Source: Intestinimonas massiliensis (ex Afouda et al. 2020)
GTDB taxonomy: Bacteria > Bacillota > Clostridia > Oscillospirales > Oscillospiraceae
Direction of reading: 5' to 3'
Assembly (NCBI RefSeq): GCF_900626285.1
Contig: NZ_LR131147.1
Span: 2,646,666 to 2,710,665, forward strand
Length of the DNA: 64,000 bases
Shown here one piece after another: positions 31,184 through 39,001 of the stretch; the first letter of the stretch is position 1, and each line of letters begins with the position of its first letter. Made by a program: the position numbers and the translations under genes. The notes beneath the pieces are model-generated. The model did not search any database. It was not told the DNA's origin and worked only from the letters and a program-made list of their open reading frames with translations.

Positions 31184-32437
31184 TTACTCCTCGTGATGGG
31201 AACGCTTATGCCGCTCCAGGTTGGCGGGCTCCATGGACAGGGCCTGGCCACGCTCCAGACCAGCCACACCCATGAGCTCCTTCTTCTTCTTGCCGGTGCA
31301 GTAGTCGCACTGGCAGTCGGTGTAGTGCTCGGGCTCGGTGTAGGTGGTGATAACGCCCTCGTAGTTGCGGAGGATGACCTTGTGGGGGGTCTGGGAAATC
31401 ACGTACTGAGGCATGACCGGGGTCTTGCCGCCGCCGCCGGGGGCGTCCACCACGAAGGTGGGCACGCAGAAGCCGGAGGTGTGGCCGCGCAGGCCCTCGA
31501 TGATCTCGATGCCCTTGCTGACAGGGGTACGGAAGTGCTCCAGGCCCATGGACAGGTCGCACTGATAGATGTAGTAGGGACGCACGCGGATCTTGACCAG
31601 CTCGTTGACCAGCTTCTTCATGGTGTAGACGCAGTCATTGATGCCGGCCAGCAGCACGCTCTGGTTGCCCAGGGGGATACCGGCGTCAGCCAGACGGGCG
31701 CACGCGGCGGCGGACTCGGGAGTGATCTCGTTGGGGTGGTTGAAGTGGGTGTTCAGCCAGATGGGGTGATACTTCTTCAGCATGTTGCACAGCTCGGGAG
31801 TGATACGCTGAGGCAGCACCACGGGGGTACGGGAGCCGATGCGGACGATCTCCACGTGGGGGATCTCACGCAGCTTGGCAATGATGTACTCCAGGCGCTC
31901 GTCGCTCACCAGCAGGGCGTCGCCGCCGGACAGCAGCACGTCGCGGATCTGGGGAGTGTTGCGGATGTACTCGATGGCCTGGTCTACCTGATCCATGGGC
32001 ATGCCGGCGTCATGCTGGCCGGCGAAACGGCGGCGGGTGCAGTGACGGCAGTACATGGAGCACTGGTCGGTGATCAGGAGCAGGCAGCGGTCAGGATAAC
32101 GATGGGTCAGACCGGGAGCGGGGGAGTCCTCATCCTCGTGCAGGGGGTCCAGCAGGTCGGCGGGGGACTGGTGCAGCTCCTTGGCGGTGGGGATGGCCTG
32201 CAGCCGGACAGGATCCTTGGGATCGCCGGGCTGGATCAGGGACAGGTAGTAGGGGGTGATAGCCATGCGCAGGGTGCCCAGGCAGGCCTTGACGCCCTCC
32301 TCTTCCTCAGCGGTCAGGTCCACATATTTCTTCAGGTCCTCCAGGGTCTCGATGCGGTTCTTGACTTGCCAATGCCAGTCGTTCCACTCTTCATCGGTCA
32401 CGTTGGGGAAAAGAATCTTACGGCGGGACTCTACCAT
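31184..32437 (-). CDS. kamA: Lysine 2,3-aminomutase
   Basis: 417 residues. Radical SAM cysteines CSMYCRHCTRR near residue 126, the PGGGGKTPVMPQ loop that holds the pyridoxal-phosphate lysine, and the C-terminal zinc cysteines CQCDYC. It interconverts L-lysine and L-beta-lysine, the first step of lysine fermentation. AGAAAGGATGACC precedes ATG 32437. The 410 bases between kdd and this gene contain the structured element described separately, so kamA may depend on readthrough or on its own promoter. Confidence 0.97.
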   Translation of the reverse strand: MVESRRKILFPNVTDEEWNDWHWQVKNRIETLEDLKKYVDLTAEEEEGVKACLGTLRMAITPYYLSLIQPGDPKDPVRLQAIPTAKELHQSPADLLDPLHEDEDSPAPGLTHRYPDRCLLLITDQCSMYCRHCTRRRFAGQHDAGMPMDQVDQAIEYIRNTPQIRDVLLSGGDALLVSDERLEYIIAKLREIPHVEIVRIGSRTPVVLPQRITPELCNMLKKYHPIWLNTHFNHPNEITPESAAACARLADAGIPLGNQSVLLAGINDCVYTMKKLVNELVKIRVRPYYIYQCDLSMGLEHFRTPVSKGIEIIEGLRGHTSGFCVPTFVVDAPGGGGKTPVMPQYVISQTPHKVILRNYEGVITTYTEPEHYTDCQCDYCTGKKKKELMGVAGLERGQALSMEPANLERHKRSHHEE

Positions 32438-32632
32438 AACAAGGTCATCCTTTCTAAGTCAGTGTGGGGATGCGAGATCCGCGGGTCAGGCTCCCATACC
32501 GAAACGGCGGTGAAGGACAGGGTTGGGGGAGGAGAGGTGTCTCCACCGGCGCCCGGGCCGGTCGCGGTACCACGGGAATGTCACATCAAATATTGTTTGC
32601 CCGCAGAATGCGGGGAAACTACTATATTATAA
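32438..32632 (-). other. Leader region of kamA
   Basis: About 195 bases with no gene. It holds a CCCCGCATTCTGCGGG hairpin (about 32599-32614) and an ACCGGCGCCCGGGCCGGT hairpin (about 32545-32562). An AT-rich stretch right after the second kdd tail copy (32618-32633) could contain a -10 box. Whether kamA has its own promoter cannot be told by eye. Confidence 0.4.
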
Positions 32633-32684
32633 TTACAGGTACTTCTTCTCGAAGCAGGCCTTCAGCTGGGGATTCTCACGCAGC
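32633..32684 (-). repeat. Second copy of the kdd 3' end (52 bp)
   Basis: 52 bases identical to the last 52 bases of kdd including its TAA stop, except one change that turns a tyrosine codon into cysteine. It has no start and is a gene-tail duplicate on the far side of the structured element. Confidence 0.9.
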
Positions 32685-32847
32685 GCCCCACGCAATTTCA
32701 TTGCGCGGGGACCCCGGGATTTTTACATCCTCGGGGCAAGTGAATTGCCCCTGCGGCAAGGTTTTGCTGCGCAAAACGCTTGGACGCGCCAAAAGGCGCG
32801 GCGCGCTTACGCGCGGGCCGAGCTGAAGATGCCCGGGAAATCTGCCG
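32685..32847 (-). mobile_element. Structured 3'-end element, kdd copy (163 bp)
   Basis: Inserted directly after the kdd stop and flanked by the two 52-bp kdd tails. Read on the minus strand it contains CCAAGCGTTTTG, AAAACCTTG, a hairpin GGGGCAA-TTCAC-TTGCCCC followed by GAG, then AAAATC, GGGGTCCCCGC, and a closing hairpin ending GTGGGG. The same blocks in the same order occur twice after alaS at 52930 and 53151, with different stem sequences. Confidence 0.75.
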
Positions 32848-33888
32848 TTACAGGTACTTCTTCTCGAAGTAGGCCTTCAGCTGGGGATTCTCACGCAGCT
32901 CGGCCAGGGTGATGGCGGCGTGGTCCTTGGTGTAGCCGTTGCCGATGACCATGGTGACATCCTTGCCGCAGCCCTCGGCGCCCAGGGCGGCCTTGGCGAA
33001 GTCGGTGGCCATGGAGAAGCAGTAGACAACGCCGTTGTCCCGGACGGGGAGGATGGCGCTCATCTCGCAGGCGGGCACGTTGACGATCAGGATGGAGATG
33101 TCGTACTCCTTGCCGCCGTTGACGGCCAGGGACTTCTCCAGCACCTCCACCGGGTTGGTGGCGGAGCCCACGATGGCGTGGTGGCAGAGGTTCATGCTCT
33201 TCAGCAGGTCGGCGTCCTCCTGGCAGATGACCAGGGCGACCACGTTGCCGGTGGGGCCGACGCGCTTCATGGCCTCGTAGCAGCACATCATGCCGCCCTT
33301 GCCGGCGCCGCCCAGGATCAGCACGGAGTCACCGGGCTTCACCAGCTTGGCGGTCTGGGCAGGAGCACCGGCCACGTCCAGAGCAGCCAGGGCCAGCTCC
33401 TCGCTCATGTCGTCAGGCAGCTTGGCATACAGGCCGGACTCGAACAGGATAGCCTGGGCGTCCACGTCCACCCGGTCGATCTCGGGGTGGATCGCCTTGA
33501 TCTTGTTGATCTTCAGGGGGGTCAGGGACAGGGACACCAGGGAGGCGATCTTGTCGCCCACCTTCAGGTCAATCTTGCCCTGCAGGTCCTCGCCGATCTC
33601 CTTGACGGTGCCGATGAACATGCCGCCGGAACCGGTGACGGGGTTCTGCATCTTGCCGCGCTCGGCCACGATGTCCAGGATCATCTGCTCGGTCTTGGCC
33701 AGGTCCTTGTCGCAGGCTTCGTAGATCTGGGTGAAGGAAGCGGAGTCGATGTTCAGGGCGGACACGTCGCACAGGATCTCGTTGGAGTAGCACTCCATGG
33801 TGTTGTCGATCTTCTTGGCGGCCTGGGTCAGCAGACCCTTGGGCTCGATGACGCGGTGAGTGCCGTACTTGTTGCCTTTCTTCTGCAT
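32848..33888 (-). CDS. kdd: L-erythro-3,5-diaminohexanoate dehydrogenase
   Basis: 346 residues. The N-terminal half is family-specific (GTHRVIEPKGLLTQAAKKID). The Rossmann part has VLILGGAGKGGMMCCYEAMKR. It oxidatively deaminates 3,5-diaminohexanoate to 3-keto-5-aminohexanoate with NAD(P), step three of the pathway. AACAGGAGGAAC precedes the start. It is 65 bases downstream of kce, and its last 52 bases are duplicated beyond the structured element. Confidence 0.95.
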   Translation of the reverse strand: MQKKGNKYGTHRVIEPKGLLTQAAKKIDNTMECYSNEILCDVSALNIDSASFTQIYEACDKDLAKTEQMILDIVAERGKMQNPVTGSGGMFIGTVKEIGEDLQGKIDLKVGDKIASLVSLSLTPLKINKIKAIHPEIDRVDVDAQAILFESGLYAKLPDDMSEELALAALDVAGAPAQTAKLVKPGDSVLILGGAGKGGMMCCYEAMKRVGPTGNVVALVICQEDADLLKSMNLCHHAIVGSATNPVEVLEKSLAVNGGKEYDISILIVNVPACEMSAILPVRDNGVVYCFSMATDFAKAALGAEGCGKDVTMVIGNGYTKDHAAITLAELRENPQLKAYFEKKYL

Positions 33889-33953
33889 AGAAAGTTCCTC
33901 CTGTTTCGTTTTGTTTGGTTGGGGAGATATGTACTGACAAATTTAAGAAATGC

Positions 33954-34772
33954 TCAGGCCAGGGAGAGGATCTTCCGGGCCTCGTCGGGGGTGGCGACCT
34001 CGCGGCCCAGCTCCTTGGCCAGCCGGACCACCTTGGCTACCAGCTCGCCATTGGAAGCGGCCTTGTGGCCCTTGCCCAGGTAGATGTTGTCCTCAAAGCC
34101 CACCCGGACGTTGCCGCCCATGATGATGCCGGCGGCCGCCATGTCCCAGGCGCTCTTGCCGATGCCGCTCACCGTCCAGGTGGAGCCGGCGGGGATCTGC
34201 TTGACCAGGTAGTCCAGGTTGCCCACCGTGGCGGGGGTGCAGCCGGATACGCCCAGCACGAAGTTGAACTGCATGGGGGCGCCGGGTACCAGGCCCTTTT
34301 TGGCCATGTTCACGATGGTATCCAGATGGCCGATCTCAAAGCACTCATACTCGGGTTTGATGTGGTTCTCGATCATGCGCTTGCCGAAGGCACGCATGGT
34401 GGGCATGTCGTTGACAAAGATATCATCGCCGAAGTTGCAGGTGCCGCAGTCCAGGGTGGCCATCTCAGGGCACAGCTCGGTGGGCTGGAGCCGCTCCTCC
34501 GGGGTCATGCCGGTGGCGCCGCCGGTAGAGGGGATGAGGATGACGCCGGGGCAGGCTTCCTTGATGGCATCCATCACGACCCGGAACCGTTCCTTGTCCT
34601 GGGTGGGAGTGCCGTCGTCTTCCCGGACGTGGACGTGAATTACGGCAGCGCCCGCTTCAAAAGCGCTCTTGGCCTCGCGGACCATTTCCTCCACCGTGTA
34701 GGGAACCGCAGGATTGTTCTCCTTGGTGACCTCTGCGCCGCAGATGGCCGCGGTGATGATAAGTTTTTCCAT
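33954..34772 (-). CDS. kce: 3-keto-5-aminohexanoate cleavage enzyme
   Basis: 272 residues, the standard Kce (BKACE family) length. Zinc ligands HVHVRED near residue 46 and the barrel motif GGNVRVGFEDNIYLGKG are present, as is GVSGCTPATVGNLDYL. It reacts 3-keto-5-aminohexanoate with acetyl-CoA to give acetoacetate and 3-aminobutyryl-CoA. First gene of the operon, with GAGGAGG 15 bases before the ATG and right behind a riboswitch terminator. The next enzyme (3-aminobutyryl-CoA ammonia-lyase) is not in the window. Confidence 0.95.
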   Translation of the reverse strand: MEKLIITAAICGAEVTKENNPAVPYTVEEMVREAKSAFEAGAAVIHVHVREDDGTPTQDKERFRVVMDAIKEACPGVILIPSTGGATGMTPEERLQPTELCPEMATLDCGTCNFGDDIFVNDMPTMRAFGKRMIENHIKPEYECFEIGHLDTIVNMAKKGLVPGAPMQFNFVLGVSGCTPATVGNLDYLVKQIPAGSTWTVSGIGKSAWDMAAAGIIMGGNVRVGFEDNIYLGKGHKAASNGELVAKVVRLAKELGREVATPDEARKILSLA

Positions 34773-34787
34773 AACACGCCTCCTCGT

Positions 34788-34836
34788 AAAAATAAACGCT
34801 ATCCCGCCTTTTGGAGATACTCCCGGCGGGATAGCG
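34788..34836 (-). terminator. Regulated terminator in the lysine-operon leader
   Basis: CGCTATCCCGCC pairs perfectly over 12 bases with GGCGGGATAGCG and is followed by TTTATTTTT. It ends 15 bases before the kce start, so it must be bypassed for the operon to be expressed. This is the expression platform of the upstream L box. Confidence 0.88.
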
Positions 34837-34891
34837 CTTCATGAACAAAAAAACACTACTCATGTCCGCGGGAGGGGAAACTCTCGTTCAG

Positions 34892-35067
34892 ACACAAATA
34901 GCGCTTCATGTAACTCATGACAATCCGTAAGCGCTGGGCCCACGGCTCAGGGGGAGGGCTGTACGTTTCACGTCCCCCTTCGGCGGAACGGACATTCACA
35001 ACACACATCGGGCTCGCCTGCCCTTGCCATTGTGCTGCTACCTTGCGCTCCGCGCCTCTATCCATGC
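34892..35067 (-). promoter_or_regulatory. Lysine riboswitch (L box) aptamer
   Basis: Read on the minus strand it has the conserved L-box blocks in order: GGATAGAGGCGCG, then CGCCGAAG (34978-34985), then CTGAGCCGTG and GGATTGTCATGA. Helix P1 closes between GCATGGATAG (35067-35058) and CTATTTGTGT (34901-34892). The total of 176 bases is right for this family. The aptamer binds L-lysine. It is followed by the regulated terminator and by lysine-degrading genes. Confidence 0.85.
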
Positions 35068-35091
35068 ATGTTATTCACTTTTGACAAATTC

Positions 35092-35120
35092 ACTATACTC
35101 CGGCGGTTTTCGTTTGTCAA
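35092..35120 (-). promoter_or_regulatory. Promoter of the lysine fermentation operon
   Basis: On the minus strand TTGACA (35120-35115), 17-base spacer, TATAGT (35097-35092). It predicts a leader of about 313 bases before kce. Confidence 0.85.
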
Positions 35121-35214
35121 CTATTTTTTAAAAATTTTACATGACAAAAATTTTCTCCGGTCTGCGCACTTTTGTACGCTGCAGCAGGACATTGCTAGCG
35201 TGCTGATAGGAAAA

Positions 35215-35239
35215 GCGGGCCGCCCGGCGGGCGGCCCGC
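35215..35239 (-). terminator. Terminator of the truncated minus-strand gene
   Basis: GCGGGCCGCCCG pairs with CGGGCGGCCCGC. On the minus strand it is followed by TTTTCC, just after the stop codon at 35247. Confidence 0.75.
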
Positions 35240-35246
35240 TGATCGT

Positions 35247-35310
35247 TTACAGGTCTGCCTGGAACAGCTCCATGAGGGTGGGATCCAGCTTGGGCAGCTG
35301 CTGAGCGATT
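35247..35310 (-). pseudogene. 3' remnant of an unidentified minus-strand gene
   Basis: About 20 codons in frame, ending IAQQLPKLDPTLMELFQADL and a TAA, with a perfect terminator right after it. Codon usage looks coding, but upstream of about 35310 the sequence belongs to an S41 peptidase on the opposite strand. So only the tail of this gene survives here. Confidence 0.55.
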
Positions 35311-37115
35311 ACTATATTGACGACATCCCCCAGTCCGTATTGGAACAGCCCACCGTCCAACAGATGGTGGAGGCCCTGGGGGACCCCTACACCCAGTACC
35401 TCACCGCTGAGGAGTATGCCCAGTTCCTGGGCAGCATGGAGGACGTGAGCGTGGTGGGTATCGGTCTCTCCATGCTGACCACCCAGGAGGGGCTGCTGAT
35501 CCAGCGGGTCTATACGGACACCCCCGCCGCCAAGGCCGGACTGCAGGTCGGCGACCTGATTGTAGATGTGGACGGCAAGGACGCCACCGGCGACAACGTG
35601 CTGCTGGCCGCCTCCTGGCTTCAGGGGGAGGCGGGCACCCAGGTACAGGTGACCTATCTGCGGGACGGGACAAAGCACACCGTCACCCTCACCCGTCAGG
35701 CCGTCATTATTCCCGCCACCTACAGCGAGCTGTGGGACGACCACATCGGCTACATCGACTGCGACACCTTCGGTGGTGACACCCTGGACCACTTCCTGGA
35801 CGGAATCAAGACTTACGGCAGCCAGGCGGATCACTGGATCGTGGATCTGCAGGGCAACGGCGGCGGGGAGATCAACGCTGCCATGTCTTCCGCTGCCTGC
35901 TTTACCGGCCCTGCTCTGATGACCTATTTCCTGGACGGCTCCGGCGAAGTTGCCTCCTATGGCAGCCAGCTGGAAAGCCAGACCCTCTATCCCGCCATCG
36001 TCCTCACCGATGAGAACACCGCCAGCGCTTCGGAGCTGTTCGCCGCCGCCATCCGGGACAACAACGCCGGCATTCTGGTGGGCGGGCGCACCTTCGGCAA
36101 GGGCGTGGCCCAGAGCGTATTTGACCAGTCCTCCCTGCCTGATTACTTCCCTGACGGAGACGCCTTTAAGATCACCACCTACCGGCTGTACTCCGCCAGC
36201 GGCACCACCGCCCAGACCATTGGCCTGCTCCCCCACCTGCTGGTGGACCCGGCCATTGCCCCCGACGTGGCCGTGCTGCTCAGCGGCACCAACCCCACGG
36301 CCGGCACGGAGGGCACCCTGCGCATCGACTTCGGCTGGCGGTGGTATGTGGATCTGGACACCGCCCTCAGCCAGGAACACCGGGCCGCCTTTGTGGCCCT
36401 GCTGGAGGCGCTGCCCGCCACCGTCCAGCTGCTGGAGGGCACCAGCAGCACCGGCGACGGCTGGACCACCGTTACCGCCGCCGGTCTGGCGGAAAAATAC
36501 GGCCTGACGGAATATGAGGCCCGCACCTTCTCCGACATCGCGGATTCCCCCTACCGGGCCCAGATCCAGCAGCTGGCCACCTATGAGATCCTGCAGGGCG
36601 ACGGCACCGGCGCCTTCCGGCCCGACGACGGGCTCACCCGGGCCCAGCTGTGCGCCCTGCTGGCCCAGGCCATCCACTGCACCTACACCGGACCCAGCCG
36701 CTTCTCCGACGTGTCCGGCGACAGCTGGTACTGCTCCGCCGTCAACGCCATGGCCGCCATGGGCCTGGTGGAGGGCGTGGGCGGCGGACGCTTCAACCCC
36801 GACGCCCCGGTGGATCACCAGCAGTTCATCACCATCATGGGCCGTCTGGGACAGAAGCTGAACCTGTTCCTGGACCAGGCCGCGAAGGAAAGGTCGGAGG
36901 ACGCCCTCTCCGATCCCGCCCTGGCCGCCTATCCCGACTGGGCCAGGGAATCGGTGTGGCTGCTGGCCCTCAGCCAGCAGGGGCTGGTGGGCAACACCAT
37001 CAACCTGCTGTGGGAGCCCCTGGCGGACATCGACCCCACCTCCGCCGCCACCCGGGAGGAGGCCGCCGCCCTCACCTGCTCCCTGCTCCACTACATCGGC
37101 ATCCTGCCCGCGTAA
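35310..37115 (+). pseudogene. S41 family C-terminal processing peptidase with SLH repeats, 5'-truncated
   Basis: The frame is open from 35199 but looks like protein only from about 35310 (DYYIDDI, then MVEALGDPYTQYLT). The S41 pieces are a PDZ domain (VYTDTPAAKAGLQVGDLIVD), the catalytic serine/lysine region (DENTASASELFAAAIRDN, GRTFGKGVAQS) and QGNGGGE. Two SLH-like segments follow (RTFSDIADSPYRAQIQQLA; RFSDVSGDSWYCSAVNAMA), which would attach it to the cell wall. The signal peptide and membrane anchor expected at the N-terminus are missing, and the only start available is TTG 35340 without a ribosome-binding site. It is either a deletion product or an assembly junction. Confidence 0.75.
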
Positions 37116-37124
37116 ATCTTTCCA

Positions 37125-37166
37125 CAAAAAACCGCCTGCCGGAAATCCCGGCAGGCGGTTTTTTAT
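37125..37166. terminator. Bidirectional terminator
   Basis: AAAAACCGCCTGCCGG pairs with CCGGCAGGCGGTTTTTT across an AAATC loop, between convergent genes. Confidence 0.9.
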
Positions 37167-37172
37167 CCTGTC

Positions 37173-37967
37173 TCAGCCCAGCAGCAGCTTGTCGTCGGCC
37201 TCGTCGGAGCCGCTGGCTTTGCTGAACAGCTCCAGCAGCTGCTCCACGGTGAGCTTTTTCTTCTCCTCCCCCGACACATCCACGGCGATGCGGCCCTCAT
37301 ACATCATGATAAGCCGGTTGCCGTGGGCAATGGCGTCCCGCATGTTGTGGGTGATCATCAGGGTGGTCAGCTTGTCCCGCCGGACGATCTTCTCTGTGGT
37401 GTCCAGCACCTTGGCCGCCGTCTTGGGGTCCAGAGCGGCGGTGTGCTCGTCCAGCAGCAGCAGCTTGGGCTTCTTCAGGGTGGCCATCAGCAGGGTCAGG
37501 GCCTGCCGCTGGCCGCCGGAGAGCAGGCCCACCTTGCTGGTCAGCCGGTCCTCCAGGCCCAGGTCCAGGATCTTCAGCAGCTCCCGGTACTGCTCCCGCT
37601 CGGCCTTGGTGATCCCCGCCCGCAGGGAGCGGCCCTGCCCACGGCGGGCGGCCAGGGCCAGGTTCTCCTCGATCTGCATGGTGGCGGCGGTGCCCATCAT
37701 GGGGTCCTGGAACACCCGGCCGATGAATTTGGCCCGCTTGTGTTCGGGCAGGCGGGTCACGTCCTGGCCGTCGATGGCGATGGACCCGCTGTCCACCGGG
37801 AACACCCCGGCCACCAGGTTCAGCAGGGTGGATTTGCCCGCCCCGTTGCCGCCGATGACGGTGACAAAGTCCCCGTCGGCCAGGGTGAGGGACACGCCGT
37901 TCATGGCCCGCTTCTCATTGATGGTGCCGGCGTTGAAGGTCTTGTAGATCTCCCGTACCTCAAGCAT
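37173..37967 (-). CDS. ABC transporter ATP-binding protein
   Basis: 264 residues. Walker A GGNGAGKSTLLNLVAG, signature LLSGGQRQALTLLMA, Walker B LLLLDEHTAALDP, H loop MITHNMRDA. DEHTAALDP instead of DEPTxxLD is typical of the ATPases that pair with PF04392-type binding proteins. It powers uptake with the permease and lipoprotein encoded next to it; the permease stop and this start overlap by eight bases. Confidence 0.88.
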   Translation of the reverse strand: MLEVREIYKTFNAGTINEKRAMNGVSLTLADGDFVTVIGGNGAGKSTLLNLVAGVFPVDSGSIAIDGQDVTRLPEHKRAKFIGRVFQDPMMGTAATMQIEENLALAARRGQGRSLRAGITKAEREQYRELLKILDLGLEDRLTSKVGLLSGGQRQALTLLMATLKKPKLLLLDEHTAALDPKTAAKVLDTTEKIVRRDKLTTLMITHNMRDAIAHGNRLIMMYEGRIAVDVSGEEKKKLTVEQLLELFSKASGSDEADDKLLLG

Positions 37968-38910
37968 CGCGGCCCGCCTCCTTCCGTACCGTCTTGGTAA
38001 AGTACCTGCCCTTCCAGTAGGGGATGGTCAGGAAGAGCGCCACCACCAGAGCGGTGAGCAGCTTCAGGTCGGTGGATTCCAGGCCCAGACGGAGGACCAG
38101 GGTGATGACTACATAGTAGATGATGGCGCCGATGACGGCGGTGAGCAGTTTGAAGGCAAAGTTCTGGCACACCTTGCCCAGCAGCACCTCGCCGATGATG
38201 ACGGCGGCCAGGCCGATGACGATGGCGCCCCGGCCCATATCCACGGTGGAGCTGCCCTGGTACTGGGCCAGCAGGCCGCCGGACAGGGCCACCAGGCCAT
38301 TGGACACCACCAGGCCCAGCACCTTGCACCAGCTGGTGTTGATGCCCTGGGCCCGGGCCATGCTCTGGTTGGCGCCGGTGGCGCGGAGGGCGGAGCCCAG
38401 CTCGGTGCCGAAGAACCAGTAGAGCAGGGCGATGACCACCACCGTAAAGATGACCAGCAGGAACAGGGGGTTGGTCAGATCCAGCTCCCGGATGTACCGG
38501 GAGGAGATCAGCAGGTCCTGCTTGTCCACGCTGAGGGCCAGGGTGGCCTTGGTGGTGGCCTTCTCATCGCCGATGGCCATGATCCGCAGGTTGATGGAGT
38601 AGAGGGCCAGCTGGGTCAGAATGCCGGCCAGAATGGCGGGGATGCCGCAGGCGGTGTGGAGCAGGCCGGTGACCAGCCCGGCCAGCATGCCGGCCAGCAC
38701 CGCCATCAGCAGCGCCAGCCAGGGGTTCCAGCCCAGGGTGATGCACAGGGCCGCCACCGCGCCGCCGGTGGCCAGGGAGCCGTCCACCGTCAGATCGGCG
38801 ATGTCCAGAATCCGGAAGGTGATGTACACCCCGATGGCCATGATGCCCCAGGCCAGCCCCTGCCCGAAGGCGCCGGGCAGGGAGTTGAAAAACGCGAACA
38901 GGACGTCCAT
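37960..38910 (-). CDS. ABC transporter permease
   Basis: 316 residues with eight to nine membrane spans. WGIMAIGVYITFRILDIADLTVDGSLATGGAV is the signature of permeases related to the branched-chain amino acid (LivH-like) type that work with PF04392 binding proteins. GSALRATGANQSMARAQGINT is the conserved coupling loop. Preceded by TGGAGGCGAATCC. Substrate not established. Confidence 0.88.
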   Translation of the reverse strand: MDVLFAFFNSLPGAFGQGLAWGIMAIGVYITFRILDIADLTVDGSLATGGAVAALCITLGWNPWLALLMAVLAGMLAGLVTGLLHTACGIPAILAGILTQLALYSINLRIMAIGDEKATTKATLALSVDKQDLLISSRYIRELDLTNPLFLLVIFTVVVIALLYWFFGTELGSALRATGANQSMARAQGINTSWCKVLGLVVSNGLVALSGGLLAQYQGSSTVDMGRGAIVIGLAAVIIGEVLLGKVCQNFAFKLLTAVIGAIIYYVVITLVLRLGLESTDLKLLTALVVALFLTIPYWKGRYFTKTVRKEAGRDA

Positions 38911-39001
38911 GGATTCGCCTCCAAATGTTTAAAAATCTCCAGTAGTATACCAGAAAAGAGCGGAGAAGGGATACTCCTTCTCCGCCCTCCGGGGGTCAAG
39001 G

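Noticed and set aside
32563..32576. T-box-like GTGGTACCGCG on the minus strand in the kamA leader
   Set aside because: Eleven of 14 bases match the T-box core, but the AGGG part is missing, no stem I or specifier region fits upstream (the structured element and kdd tail are there), and no proper terminator with a T run follows.
34773..35090. Cobalamin riboswitch in the lysine-operon leader, expected because KamDE needs B12
   Set aside because: No B12-box sequence is present, whereas the L-box blocks and P1 helix fit a lysine aptamer.
35247..37127. Long open frame on the minus strand opposite the S41 peptidase
   Set aside because: It mirrors the codon pattern of the S41 gene and has low-complexity Gly/Val/Gln content. 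Only its last ~20 codons, left of the junction, look real.
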